A DNA stretch of 54,441 nucleotides, from positions 1 to 54,441 of the forward strand of contig NZ_JASXSH010000025.1 in assembly GCF_030315745.1 (NCBI RefSeq), in the 5' to 3' direction. Below the pieces are notes generated by a model. That model searched no databases. It saw nothing but the letters and a program-made list of their open reading frames with translations, and was not told the DNA's origin. The translations under genes were made by a program, and so were the position numbers. This DNA comes from Gordonia heveisoli. GTDB taxonomy: Bacteria > Actinomycetota > Actinomycetes > Mycobacteriales > Mycobacteriaceae. Of this stretch, positions 20,228 to 29,168 are shown in pieces (the first letter of the stretch is position 1; each line of letters begins with the position of its first letter).

Positions 20228-21094
20228 TCAGTATTGGGCGACCTGCCCTTCTTTCGGGGCCCGGTACATCCGCCAGAGCATCTTCGGCACGCCGCGCAGC
20301 GGCAGCGGAGTGGGCCATTCCCGGGTGCGCAGCAGTGCCTCGGTTCCACCGTCGACGGTGATCACCGCACCGGTCATGAAGTCGGCCGCGTCGGACAGCA
20401 TCACCGCGACCCACGCGGCGAGTTGTTCGGGTGTTCCGTACTCACGCACCGGCACGGGGAAGGACTTGACGTTGCGCGCCTCGGCGCCGTCGAGCTGGGC
20501 GCGGAGCAACGGTGTCATCACCGGGCCCGGGGCGATGATGTTGACGCGAATCCCCGCCGCCGCCCACTCATTGCTGACCGCGCGCATCCGCGCCCAGTGA
20601 GCTACCGCCGTCTTCGACGTCGCGTACGCGAGCGGTCCCGACAGCATCGCGCCCCGGCGTCGAATACGGCGCGCCGCACGTTCGGTGTCACCCGTGGCGA
20701 CCAGCCGCCGAATCACCGACTTCGACATGAAGGGTGTCGCGGTCGTCGAATTCGAGCCGAACACAACCACCTTCGCCTTGTGTCCGCGGGCCAGCGCCGG
20801 ACGCAACCGATCGAGGAGTTCGGTGACACCGAGGTAGTTGACCTCGAGGATCATCTGCTCCCGACCCGGGGCGGGGCCGACGCCGGCCGCGAGCACCGCG
20901 CCGGCGAGCACCCCGTCGCATCGCTGGAGCACCTCGATGGCCGCGGCGGCCCGACCCGCCGGGGTCGACAGGTCGGCGACGACGTCGGTCTCGTCACGGT
21001 CGACGCCGATCACCACATGCCCATCGGCACGCAACTGCGCCGCGACCGCGGCACCCATCCCCGATGCCGCACCGGTCACCACATATGTGCCCAA
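20228..21094 (-). CDS. SDR-family oxidoreductase (3-alpha-hydroxysteroid dehydrogenase-like)
   Basis: 288 residues. Cofactor loop TGAASGMGAAV, then the shortened central part typical of 3-alpha-HSD-like SDRs (no long DxxD loop), AAGVGP in place of NNAG, catalytic Ser in FGSNS, and YATSK with Tyr and Lys. GGTEALLRTREWPTPLPLRG forms the C-terminal tail. I start it at TTG 21094, which sits seven bases after GGGGAGGAG and puts the Rossmann strand at residue 3; an ATG at 21142 is much farther from any ribosome site. It follows the MarR gene on the same strand (74 bases), so that regulator may control it. Substrate not identifiable. Confidence 0.82.
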   Translation of the reverse strand: MGTYVVTGAASGMGAAVAAQLRADGHVVIGVDRDETDVVADLSTPAGRAAAAIEVLQRCDGVLAGAVLAAGVGPAPGREQMILEVNYLGVTELLDRLRPALARGHKAKVVVFGSNSTTATPFMSKSVIRRLVATGDTERAARRIRRRGAMLSGPLAYATSKTAVAHWARMRAVSNEWAAAGIRVNIIAPGPVMTPLLRAQLDGAEARNVKSFPVPVREYGTPEQLAAWVAVMLSDAADFMTGAVITVDGGTEALLRTREWPTPLPLRGVPKMLWRMYRAPKEGQVAQY

Positions 21095-21168
21095 CGAAAA
21101 CTCCTCCCCATGGTCGATCGCCCAGCGGTCTACGCCGGGCACCGTGGATCGGTGTCCACGGATGATTG

Positions 21169-21663
21169 TCAGCGGGCGACCGGCTCCTCATGGCCGTGTC
21201 GATATCCCAGCACCCGGTCGTAGGCGTCGTTGAATGCCCGGAGCTGCCGGCACAGCGATTCGGGATCACCGGGCGCGAGGTCGGCGAAGACGCGTGTCAG
21301 ACGGTCGACCCGCAGCTGTCCGTCGTGGCGAAAGGTGTCACGGCCCAACTCGGTCGGCTGGATGTGCTTGCTCAGCGAACCCTCGACGTCGATGCGTTCG
21401 AGGTATCCGTTCTTGATGGCCGCATTGACCTGGCGGTTGACCGTCGACTGTTCCAGATCGAGGTCGACGGTCAGCTCCCGCAGCGTGCGCGAGCGCCCGT
21501 CGGCGAGCACCCACAGGATCGCGAACGCCGAGTTGTCGAGCACCGCACCCGGATAGACGTGCGTCTTACGCCGCGACATCCGCCGCAACTGCTCGACGAG
21601 GTCGGCGTACAGATCTGAGGGCCAGGGCGCCGAACCGTCCCCGGACGTCACAGTTCCCGTCAC
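21169..21663 (-). CDS. MarR-family transcriptional regulator
   Basis: 164 residues: a winged helix-turn-helix with recognition region TLRELTVDLDLEQSTVNRQVNAAIKNGYLERIDVEGS, flanked by long helices for dimerisation. No cofactor-binding Cys pair is evident. I use GTG 21663, which has GGAAGGG upstream; the longer reading frame from 21981 overlaps the divergent exporter gene and is not credible. It is divergent from an MFS exporter, the classic MarR/efflux arrangement, and the gap contains an inverted repeat that should be its operator. It may also control the SDR gene downstream. Confidence 0.85.
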   Translation of the reverse strand: MTGTVTSGDGSAPWPSDLYADLVEQLRRMSRRKTHVYPGAVLDNSAFAILWVLADGRSRTLRELTVDLDLEQSTVNRQVNAAIKNGYLERIDVEGSLSKHIQPTELGRDTFRHDGQLRVDRLTRVFADLAPGDPESLCRQLRAFNDAYDRVLGYRHGHEEPVAR

Positions 21664-21780
21664 CAGCCCGACCCTTCCACCAGACGCTGCGCGCGTACCG
21701 CCACAACGCCACAACTGTACGACTTCAACCGAATGTCCTTCATCACAGTCCACCGATCGGCATCGGTGTCCGATTCGTTG

Positions 21781-21795
21781 TATGTAGCTTACATA
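21781..21795. promoter_or_regulatory. Probable MarR operator in the exporter promoter
   Basis: TATGTA-GCT-TACATA is a perfect 6-3-6 inverted repeat, followed at once by the palindrome ACATATGT (21791-21798). AT-rich repeats of this size between a marR gene and a divergent exporter are the usual MarR binding site. It lies 34 bases before the exporter ATG. Confidence 0.6.
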
Positions 21796-21828
21796 TGTAT
21801 CCTGCATAGGTCCTGAAGGAGGTTGCGC

Positions 21829-23323
21829 ATGAGCCGGGCACCAGAACCGCAGATCGACGCGGCGATTCCACACGCTGACACATCGAGATCGAGCATCGGC
21901 ACGATCATCGTGCTGTGCTTCGGCGGCCTCGTCGCCGCGCTGATGCAGACGCTGATCATCCCGATCCAGCCCGAACTGCACGAACTACTCGGCACCACCC
22001 GCTCGAATGCCTCGTGGGTCATCACCGCCACCCTGCTGGCCGCCGCGGTCGCCATGCCCGTCGCGGGTCGCCTCGGCGACATGTTCGGCAAGCAGCGCAT
22101 CATGGCGATCAGCGCAGTCCTGCTTACCGTCGGCTCCCTCATCTGCGCCCTCAGCGACACCGTCGGTACCGCTGATCGTCGGCCGTGCCGTTCAAGGTCT
22201 GGCCATGGGCTTTATCCCGGTCGGTATCAGCCTGATGCGTGAGGTCACGCCGCCCAAGGTCACCGCGATCGCCGTATCCGCGATGAGCGCGACGCTCGGC
22301 GTCGGCGGTGCACTCGGGCTGCCGCTCGCGGCCTGGATCACCGAGGAATGGGACTGGCCGGTCCTGTTCTGGGTCTCCACGGTCCTGGGCATCATCGTTA
22401 CGATCCTGACCGTCACCGTCGTCCCCCGCGTCAACGACGCCGCAGGCGGCAAATTCGACTTCGGCGGCGCCCTCGGCCTGGCCATCGGCCTGGTCGCGAT
22501 GCTGATGGCCATCTCCAAGGGCAAGGACTGGGGCTGGGATTCGGGCACCACCCTCGGCTTGCTGTTCGGCGGCCTCGTCGTGCTGCTGATCTGGGGAGCG
22601 TTCGAGCTGCGCCAGTCCGATCCCCTGGTCGACCTGCGCACCACCGCCCGCCCGGCGGTACTCCTGACCAACCTTGCCGCCACCGCCATCGGCTTCGGCA
22701 TGATGGCGCAGTCGATCATCGTCCCGGCCCTGCTGGAAACCCCCGACGGCCTCGGCGGCTACGGACTCGGCCAGACCGTCCTGCAGGCCGGGCTGTGGAT
22801 GGCGCCCGGCGGTCTGATGATGATGATCTTCTCGCCGATCTCCGGAATCATGATCAACAAGATCGGCGCGAAGTACACCCTCGCGATCGGTGCCTCCGTC
22901 CTCGGCGTCGGCTACCTCGTCGCCTACTTCATGATGGACGCCCCGTGGCAGCTCATGATCGCCTCGATCATCGGTACCGCCGGCGTCGGCATCGGCTATG
23001 CCGCGATGCCCACCCTGATCATGGGCGCCGTCCCGATCCACGAAGCCGGGGCCGCGGTGGGCCTCAACGGTCTGATGCGTTCGATCGGCACCACGGTGGC
23101 GTCGGCGGTAATGGCACTGCTGCTGGCGAGTTCGACGTTCGAGGACGGTGGCCGCGAATGGCCGGAACAGTCGACCTTCGAATGGGCGTTCCTGATCGCC
23201 GCGGTCGCGGCGTTCGTCGGCGTGGCCATCACCCTGTGCATCCCGGTAGCGCGCCGTAAGGCCGCCGAGATCTCGGTCCCCGTCGAGAGCACCGAACAGG
23301 ATGGCGTCAAGGCCAACGCCTGA
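21829..23323 (+). pseudogene. MFS drug exporter, DHA2-like (frameshifted)
   Basis: Proton-driven multidrug exporter with about 14 predicted membrane segments if restored to ~497 residues. The start ATG 21829 follows AAGGAGG. The first frame gives segment 1 (IGTIIVLCFGGLVAALMQTLIIPIQ) and the motif A-like RLGDMFGKQR, then derails after ICALSDTVG and stops at 22242. The next frame picks up at once with LIVGRAVQGLAMGFIPVG, which contains the family motif after helix 4, and continues to 23323. One extra base between about 22164 and 22173 explains it. Either a true inactivating mutation or a read error. Divergent from the MarR regulator and followed by a strong hairpin. Confidence 0.88.
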
Positions 23324-23348
23324 CGACTTCGGCAACGCGCGCAACCGA

Positions 23349-23400
23349 ATACGAGAACACCGCCCGATCCGTGATTCGCGGACGGGCGGTGTTCTCGTAT
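23349..23400. terminator. Bidirectional hairpin terminator
   Basis: An 18-bp perfect inverted repeat (23349-23366 and 23383-23400), with a further TCCG/CGGA pairing in the 16-base loop, lies between the convergent MFS exporter and GntR genes. This is the strongest hairpin seen in the window. Confidence 0.85.
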
Positions 23401-23410
23401 GTCGGTTTCG

Positions 23411-24154
23411 TCAGGCCTGTTCCCGACGCAGCGTCACGCGGTAGGTGTAGTACTCGGGCAGGAAGTGGCTGACCGCGAGTTCCACGGCCACGCCCCGCCG
23501 GTCGGAATACATGCGGTCGACCCGCAACACCGGGCGTCCCTCCGCACAACCGAGACGTTCGGCGACGACGGCGTCCGCCGCCACCGCGGTGATCGATTGT
23601 GCGCATTCCACGATCGGCGACACCAGATGCGGCTCCAACAGGCCGATCATGGTGTACGAACTCGACGCGCCCTGAGCCACATCCGGCGAATCCACCACCA
23701 GCCGGGCGATCTCCTCGGGCCACCACACCGTGGTGACCACGAACGGCGTGCCGTCGTGGATACGACAAAACACGATGCGGTACACCACATCCGTGTCCAG
23801 ACGCAGCCGCCCGGCGGCCTCCAGGTCGACACTGCGGGTTGGCGCTTCGAGAACCGTCATGTCGGTGTCAGCCGACAGATTCATCAGATCCTCGATCGAC
23901 CCGAGTTGCCGGAGATAGCGGCCACGCCCCTGGGCTGCGAAGGTGCCGCGCCCGGGCACGCGGTACACCACCTGATCGGCCACGAGTTCCTGGAAAGCGC
24001 GTCGTACCGTCTGCCTGCTCAAGCCATGGGCTTCGGACAGTTCGGCCTCGGTCGGCAACCGAACGCCCTCGGGGAACTCCCCGTCGGCGATGCGCCGGCG
24101 CAGATCTTCGGCCAGCGTTCGATACGCCGGTTCTTGTCCGCCTCGCGTCGCCAT
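23411..24154 (-). CDS. GntR-family regulator, HutC/UTRA type
   Basis: 247 residues: N-terminal GntR winged helix (YRTLAEDLRRRIADGEFPEGVRLPTEAELSEAHGLSRQTVRRAF) followed by a UTRA effector domain (about 90-247; ending VAVELAVSHFLPEYYTYRVTLRREQ). HutC-type members bind small metabolites such as urocanate, sugars or acyl derivatives. ATG 24154 is 22 bases after the acyl-CoA dehydrogenase stop, so it is likely in that operon and controls it and the divergent MaoC/CoA-transferase genes, giving feedback control. The effector is unknown. Confidence 0.9.
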   Translation of the reverse strand: MATRGGQEPAYRTLAEDLRRRIADGEFPEGVRLPTEAELSEAHGLSRQTVRRAFQELVADQVVYRVPGRGTFAAQGRGRYLRQLGSIEDLMNLSADTDMTVLEAPTRSVDLEAAGRLRLDTDVVYRIVFCRIHDGTPFVVTTVWWPEEIARLVVDSPDVAQGASSSYTMIGLLEPHLVSPIVECAQSITAVAADAVVAERLGCAEGRPVLRVDRMYSDRRGVAVELAVSHFLPEYYTYRVTLRREQA

Positions 24155-24176
24155 GGCTGTGGAGCCTACGCGGTAC

Positions 24177-25340
24177 TCAGATCCCGCCGCGCGAGACCAG
24201 CTGCGCGGCGATCACATTCCGCTGGATCTCGTTGGTGCCCTCGCCGACAATCATCAGCGGCGCGTCGCGGAAGTAGCGTTCGACATCGAATTCGGTGGAG
24301 TAGCCATAGCCACCGTGAATACGCACGGCATTGAGCGCGATCTCCATCGCCACCTCCGACGCGTACAGCTTGGCCATCCCGGCCTCCATGTCGCAGCGTT
24401 CGCCCGAGTCGTAGCGCTCGGCGGCATGCCAGGTGAGCTGACGTGCCGCGGTGAGCTTGGTGGCCATGTCGGCGAGATAGTTGCCGATGGACTGATGCTT
24501 CCAGATCGGCTGTCCGAAGGATTCGCGCTGCTGGGCGTATGCCAGCGAATCCTCCAGTGCCGCGGTCGCGACACCCAGGGCACGGCATGCGACCTGGATC
24601 CGGCCGGTCTCCAGCCCCTTCATCATCTGCCCGAAGCCCTTACCGGCCGCACCGCCCAGGATCGCCGACGACGGGACGCGATAGCCGTCGAAGGAGAGTT
24701 CGCAGGTCTCCACACCCTTGTAACCGAGCTTGGGAAGATCACGCGACACCGTCAGCCCCGGACCATGTTCGGCCAGCACGATCGAGATGCCCCGGTGCCG
24801 GGGCGTGGCGGCCGGATCGGTCTTGCACAGCAGGGCGATCAGCCCCGACCGCCGTGCGTTGGAAATCCACATCTTCGAACCCGAGATCACGAGGTCGTCT
24901 CCGTCGGGGCGGGCGATGGTCGTCATCGCCTGCAGATCCGAGCCGCCCCCGGGCTCGGTGAGCGCCATCGTCGCCCGCAGCTCGCCGGTCGCCATCCGCG
25001 GCAGATAGGTCTGCTTCTGCTCCTCGGTGCCGAACAGAGTGAGCAGCTTCGCGACGACGGTGTGCCCACCCATCGCCCCGGCCAGACTCATCCAGCCGCG
25101 CGCCAATTCCTGGGTGACCTGCGCGTAGCAGGGCATCGACACCGGGGCGCCACCGAATTCCTCCGGCACGGCGAGCCCGTAGATCCCCAGATGCTTCATC
25201 TGGTCGATCCATGCCTCCGGGTAGGTGTTGGCGTGCTCGACCTCCTGCACGGTCGGCTTGACGTCGCGATCGATGAACGCGCGCACCGTTTCGACGAGGA
25301 ACGCCTCTTCGGAATTGAGCTGGGCCATGTTGGGAACCAC
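24177..25340 (-). CDS. Acyl-CoA dehydrogenase
   Basis: 387-residue FAD enzyme of the acyl-CoA dehydrogenase family. The FAD/substrate loop TMALTEPGGGSDLQAM, the KMWISNA strand, and MIVGEGTNEIQRNVIA with the catalytic Glu near the C-terminus are all present. It introduces a trans-2 double bond and passes electrons to ETF. Start GTG 25340 has AGG upstream; the Met four codons later is possible. It is followed by the GntR/UTRA gene and is divergent from MaoC hydratase and CoA-transferase genes, so the three enzymes probably act in one short acyl-CoA pathway. Chain length and branching cannot be read from the sequence. Confidence 0.93.
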   Translation of the reverse strand: MVPNMAQLNSEEAFLVETVRAFIDRDVKPTVQEVEHANTYPEAWIDQMKHLGIYGLAVPEEFGGAPVSMPCYAQVTQELARGWMSLAGAMGGHTVVAKLLTLFGTEEQKQTYLPRMATGELRATMALTEPGGGSDLQAMTTIARPDGDDLVISGSKMWISNARRSGLIALLCKTDPAATPRHRGISIVLAEHGPGLTVSRDLPKLGYKGVETCELSFDGYRVPSSAILGGAAGKGFGQMMKGLETGRIQVACRALGVATAALEDSLAYAQQRESFGQPIWKHQSIGNYLADMATKLTAARQLTWHAAERYDSGERCDMEAGMAKLYASEVAMEIALNAVRIHGGYGYSTEFDVERYFRDAPLMIVGEGTNEIQRNVIAAQLVSRGGI

Positions 25341-25363
25341 CGATCACCTGAGCTGGATCATTT

Positions 25364-25460
25364 GTACGGCCATATTCGTACTGAGGTCCCGCAACATTGT
25401 CAAGCACTTCCACCCAGCTAGGACTTCTGGTAGGAACTTAGGAAGTCATTTTGGCCGTAC
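25364..25460. promoter_or_regulatory. Divergent promoter region with paired GTACGGCCA sites
   Basis: GTACGGCCA at 25364-25372 and its reverse complement TGGCCGTAC at 25452-25460 each lie 24 to 34 bases upstream of one of the two divergent genes. The first also reads as an inverted repeat GTACG-N8-CGTAC (25364-25381). These are likely binding sites for one regulator, most simply the GntR/UTRA protein. The remaining intergenic bases show nothing else. Confidence 0.5.
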
Positions 25461-25493
25461 ATTTCGTGAGAACCGCGACCCGAGGAGAATCGA

Positions 25494-26492
25494 GTGAGTG
25501 CACCGGTGGCCGTCGGCGGCCCCTACTTCGACGAGCTGACCCACGGCCAGATCTTCGACGACGCCCCATCGGTCACACTGACCGCCGGGCTGGCGGCCGC
25601 CCACCAGGCGATCGTCGGTGACCGGCTGCGGCTGCCGCTGGACGCACGGCTCTCGGCGACGGTCGCCGGCGACGGCGGCACCGTCGCCCACCCTGGCCTG
25701 GTCGCCGACCTCGCGATCGGCCAGTCGACGATCGTCACCCACCACGTCAAGGCCAACCTCTTCTACCGCGGTCTCCGCTTTCTGCGTTACCCGCGGGTCG
25801 ACGACACCCTGACCACGGTGACCGAGGTCGTCGGGCTGCGGGAGAACACCGTCAAACCCGGCCGAGTCCCCACCGGACTGGCCGCCCTGCACATGATCAC
25901 CACGGACCAGAACGACGAGGTGGTCCTGGACTTCTACCGCTGCGCGATGCTGCCGCTGTCGACCGACCCCGATCCCGACCGCATCCGGCACGCCGACGAC
26001 CTCGCCACGATCGGACCCGCGATCGCGCAACCCCCGGTCGTTCCGGCCTGGGACCTCGACGCCTTCCGCACCAGCCTTCGCGGACAACACTTCTCGACCG
26101 ATCTCGCCGGACAGACGTTCCGGTCCAGCGGCGACGTGGTGTCCAGCGCGCCAGAACTCGCGCGGCTGACCCTCAACATCGCGGCCACGCACCATGATGC
26201 GCGGGTGGGTGCGGCAGGCCGACTCGTCTACGGCGGACACACCATCGGCCTGGCGCTCGCCCAGGCGACACGGGCACTGCCGAATCTGGTCACCGTGGTG
26301 TCGTGGGAATCCTGCGATCACACCGGGCCGGTCCACGAAGGCGACACTCTGAGCAGTGAACTCACCGTGACCGACGCGGTTCCCGCCGAGCGCGGCGGCC
26401 TGGTGCGGCTCCGGTCGGTGGTCCGCGCCCACGAGCCCGACGACACCAGCCGCGACGTACTCGACTGGGACTTCTGGGCACTGCTCGCCTGA
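25494..26492 (+). CDS. MaoC-family (hotdog-fold) hydratase/dehydratase
   Basis: 332 residues with two hotdog-fold halves, as in double-hotdog MaoC proteins. The first half starts YFDELTHGQIFDDAPSVTLTAGLAAAHQAIVGD; the second contains RLVYGGHTIGLALAQATRALPN, where the Gly-Gly-His helix is the active-site region, and GDTLSSELTVTD. Such proteins hydrate enoyl-CoAs, including mesaconyl-type dicarboxylyl-CoAs. Start GTG 25494 after GAGGAGA. It is followed 44 bases later by a class III CoA-transferase. A C5 dicarboxylate route is an inference from this pairing; ordinary beta-oxidation is the alternative. Confidence 0.85.
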   Translation: MSAPVAVGGPYFDELTHGQIFDDAPSVTLTAGLAAAHQAIVGDRLRLPLDARLSATVAGDGGTVAHPGLVADLAIGQSTIVTHHVKANLFYRGLRFLRYPRVDDTLTTVTEVVGLRENTVKPGRVPTGLAALHMITTDQNDEVVLDFYRCAMLPLSTDPDPDRIRHADDLATIGPAIAQPPVVPAWDLDAFRTSLRGQHFSTDLAGQTFRSSGDVVSSAPELARLTLNIAATHHDARVGAAGRLVYGGHTIGLALAQATRALPNLVTVVSWESCDHTGPVHEGDTLSSELTVTDAVPAERGGLVRLRSVVRAHEPDDTSRDVLDWDFWALLA

Positions 26493-26536
26493 CCGCCCAA
26501 CCCAGCACCTGCCCACTGAACCAAGGAGCCATCCCC

Positions 26537-27724
26537 ATGTCCGAGCCGACCATCGAACGCCCCCTCGACGGGGTGCGGGTCGTCGAGGTGTCGAGTTTTG
26601 TCGCGTCCCCGCTCTGCGGCCTCACCCTGGCGCAGCTCGGTGCGGAGGTGATCCGCGTCGATCCCATCGGCGGGGCCTCCGACATCAACCGCTGGCCCCT
26701 CACCGACGGCCACAACGGCGCCGACCCCGGCAATTCCATCTATTGGACCGGCCTCAACAAGGGCAAACGCTCGGTCACCGCCGATCTGCGGTCGGCCGAC
26801 GGGCAGGCGTTCGTGCAGCGACTGATCACCGAATCCGGTCCTGGCGGTGGAATTCTGGTGACCAACGCCGGCGGGCGCGACTGGATGAGCCATGACACCC
26901 TCGCGGCGCTGCGGCCCGACGTGATCACCCTGGAACTCCTGGGCGGCAGCGACGGTTCGCCTGCCGTCGACTACACCGTGAACGCCGGACTGGGTTTCCC
27001 GACGATCACCGGACCCGTCGACCACTCCGGCGTCGTCAATCATGTGCTTCCGGCCTGGGATGTGGTGTGCGGACTGTACGCGGCACTCGCAATCACCGCG
27101 GCGGTCCGCCGCCGAGACCGCACCGGCACGGGCACTCGCATCCGACTTCCGTTGGAGGACACCGCACTCGCAATCTCCAGCGTCCTGGGATATTTGACCG
27201 AACCGCAGGTGAACGCGGGCACCCGGCCGGCGACCGGCAACGACGTATACGGCACCTACGGGACCGATTTCGTCACCGCCGACGGCAAGCGATTCATGGT
27301 CGTCGCACTCACCCGCAGGCACTTCCGCGACCTCGTCACCCTGACCGGGGTCGGTGACGCCGTTGCCGCGCTGGAGAGCGCCCTTGACGCCGACTTCGAC
27401 ACGGAGGCAGACCGATTCACCCACCGCGCGGTACTCAACGCGCTCTTCGCCCGGTGGTTCGCCACCCATGACGCACCGGCCGTCGAATCGGGGCTGGCGG
27501 GCATTTCCACGCTGGCACAGCGCTACCGCAGCTTCGACGAAATGATCGCCGAGGGCGTCCTCGCCGACAATCCGCTGTTCACCGAACTCGATCAGCCCGG
27601 CATCGGCCACTATCTCGCCGCCGGACTACCCGCGACCTTCGACGGCGAACTGTACGGTACCGGACCGGCGGCCGCACTCGGCGAGCACACCGAAAGCCCC
27701 TGGTCCCCACCGAACCCCGGCTGA
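26537..27724 (+). CDS. Class III (CaiB/BaiF) CoA-transferase
   Basis: 395 residues. VRVVEVSSFVASPLCGLTLAQLGAEVIRVDP is the family N-terminus and the Asp of VDYTVNAGLGFPTITG is at the usual catalytic position. The protein differs clearly from the glutarate-type enzyme at 7.8 kb and may be closer to the branch that includes 2-methylfumaryl-CoA isomerase (intramolecular CoA transfer on mesaconyl-CoA), though I cannot prove this by eye. GGAG precedes the ATG. Same strand as the MaoC gene, likely one operon. Its last ~146 bases overlap the reading frame of the convergent HpnE-like gene. Confidence 0.85.
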   Translation: MSEPTIERPLDGVRVVEVSSFVASPLCGLTLAQLGAEVIRVDPIGGASDINRWPLTDGHNGADPGNSIYWTGLNKGKRSVTADLRSADGQAFVQRLITESGPGGGILVTNAGGRDWMSHDTLAALRPDVITLELLGGSDGSPAVDYTVNAGLGFPTITGPVDHSGVVNHVLPAWDVVCGLYAALAITAAVRRRDRTGTGTRIRLPLEDTALAISSVLGYLTEPQVNAGTRPATGNDVYGTYGTDFVTADGKRFMVVALTRRHFRDLVTLTGVGDAVAALESALDADFDTEADRFTHRAVLNALFARWFATHDAPAVESGLAGISTLAQRYRSFDEMIAEGVLADNPLFTELDQPGIGHYLAAGLPATFDGELYGTGPAAALGEHTESPWSPPNPG

Positions 27725-29042
27725 CCAGCGCCCCGACCACCGCGCCGCTCCCCGGCGGACAAACTACTGTCCAGTCGGTGCGCGTCCAGTCCCCGGCCAG
27801 CGCCAGCCCGCGCACGGCAGTCCGCTGATCGGGGCGGATACCGGCCGTCCCAGGTCGCTGCGCGAAGGTCGACTTCGGCATCCGGACCACATGGCTGTGT
27901 ACGACCTGCGCCGCGGCGGCGCCAGGGAAGTACCGGCGCAGCATCCCCATCTGGATCTCGGTGATCTCCGCATTCGACTTCTGTGTCAGCTCGTAGGACG
28001 CCGACACCGTCGTCGAATACAAGTAGTTGGCCGTGCAGTCACGTCCGTGCATCTGTTGGCGATCCCAGACCTGTTCAAGGACTCCCTCACCGCCATAGAG
28101 GATCTCGCCCCAGTCCGTCATACCGATGTCGCGGTCGAGGTAGAGATTGACGCTGACGATCGGTACCGGCGTCAGCTGCTGCGCCGCGGCGTAGATCGCC
28201 TCATGGCCGGGCACCTGATCGAGTAGCCCCCTGATGTTCCACACCGGAACCGCACAGATGACCGCGTCGGCCGCGACGGTGTCACCGCCGGCGAGCGTCA
28301 CCCCGGTGACGGCACCGTCAGTCACATTCACCGACGACACCACCGCACGGTGGCGAACCTCCACACCATGGTCGGCAAAGACCTTCTCCGCCCCGGCGAT
28401 GAAGAGGGTGTCCAGGTCGACGCTCGGATAGCCGATCGACACCGGGGTGCGTGTCGCGATGGCCCGGCGCATACCGGTCACCAACAGGTCGGCCGGTACC
28501 TTCGCCGAGGAGATCTCCGTCTTGTCGCCGGTCAGCCCGATGACTATCCCGTCCCACAACGCATCCCGCGCCGATTGCGGCATCCCGATCCGTCGAAACC
28601 ATTCATCGGCGGTGACATCGTCGAGCCAAGCGGGCTGGCGCAGTGCCTGGGCGACCAGCCGGGTCTGCGCGCGTACGGTCCGCAGCCGGTCGACACCTCG
28701 GACCCCGGGCAGGTCACCGAACGCCGCCCGCAAGCCGCTGATCCCACCGAACCCCGACCGTCGTGTCGCCCCGCCTGGCATCCGGACCGTCATATGTCCG
28801 GGGAATTCCACAAATTTCCGCGTTCCGACACTGTCGAGGTAACGCATCAGATGCTCGTAACCGCTGGCGAAGACGTGTTGCCCGTTGTCGGGTACATCGT
28901 CGACGGCCGCCAGCGGCATCGATATGGTGCGTCCACCCAGCGATCCGCGTCGTTCCAACAGCGTCACCCGATGGCCGGCCTCGGTCAGCCATATCGCCGA
29001 CGCCATCCCGGCCAATCCCCCACCCACGACCACTACGTGCAT
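27579..29042 (-). CDS. FAD-dependent oxidoreductase, hydroxysqualene dehydroxylase (HpnE)-like
   Basis: Flavoprotein of the phytoene desaturase/HpnE group. The N-terminus has the FAD motif VVVGGGLAGMASAIWL and GGRTISMPL, then DNGQHVFASGYEHLMRYL, typical of HpnE-like proteins that act on squalene-type isoprenoids. Start ATG 29042 gives the dinucleotide motif at residue 2. Near the end, LAGDWTRT should continue as TGLDSS...SGER, but the frame gives DWTVVCPPGSG; the expected residues appear in another frame at about 27745-27777, and then the original frame seems to resume. The normal stop is not found and the frame runs 146 bases into the opposite CoA-transferase gene. No other hopanoid or carotenoid genes are nearby. 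Confidence 0.78.
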   Translation of the reverse strand: MHVVVVGGGLAGMASAIWLTEAGHRVTLLERRGSLGGRTISMPLAAVDDVPDNGQHVFASGYEHLMRYLDSVGTRKFVEFPGHMTVRMPGGATRRSGFGGISGLRAAFGDLPGVRGVDRLRTVRAQTRLVAQALRQPAWLDDVTADEWFRRIGMPQSARDALWDGIVIGLTGDKTEISSAKVPADLLVTGMRRAIATRTPVSIGYPSVDLDTLFIAGAEKVFADHGVEVRHRAVVSSVNVTDGAVTGVTLAGGDTVAADAVICAVPVWNIRGLLDQVPGHEAIYAAAQQLTPVPIVSVNLYLDRDIGMTDWGEILYGGEGVLEQVWDRQQMHGRDCTANYLYSTTVSASYELTQKSNAEITEIQMGMLRRYFPGAAAAQVVHSHVVRMPKSTFAQRPGTAGIRPDQRTAVRGLALAGDWTRTDWTVVCPPGSGAVVGALVSRGSVGTRGFRCARRVRPPVRYRTVRRRRSRVVRRRDSGRCRADRVR

Positions 29043-29168
29043 GCCGGTCAGCCTAGGCACTTCTCGGTGCCCGCTGAGCGGGAACGGCGTATCGATCCGG
29101 CTCGGCGGCGACGCCGACCCCCTAATCTCTGCTCAGGGCCAGGCCTCGACGCGGCGGGAAGGGACGAT

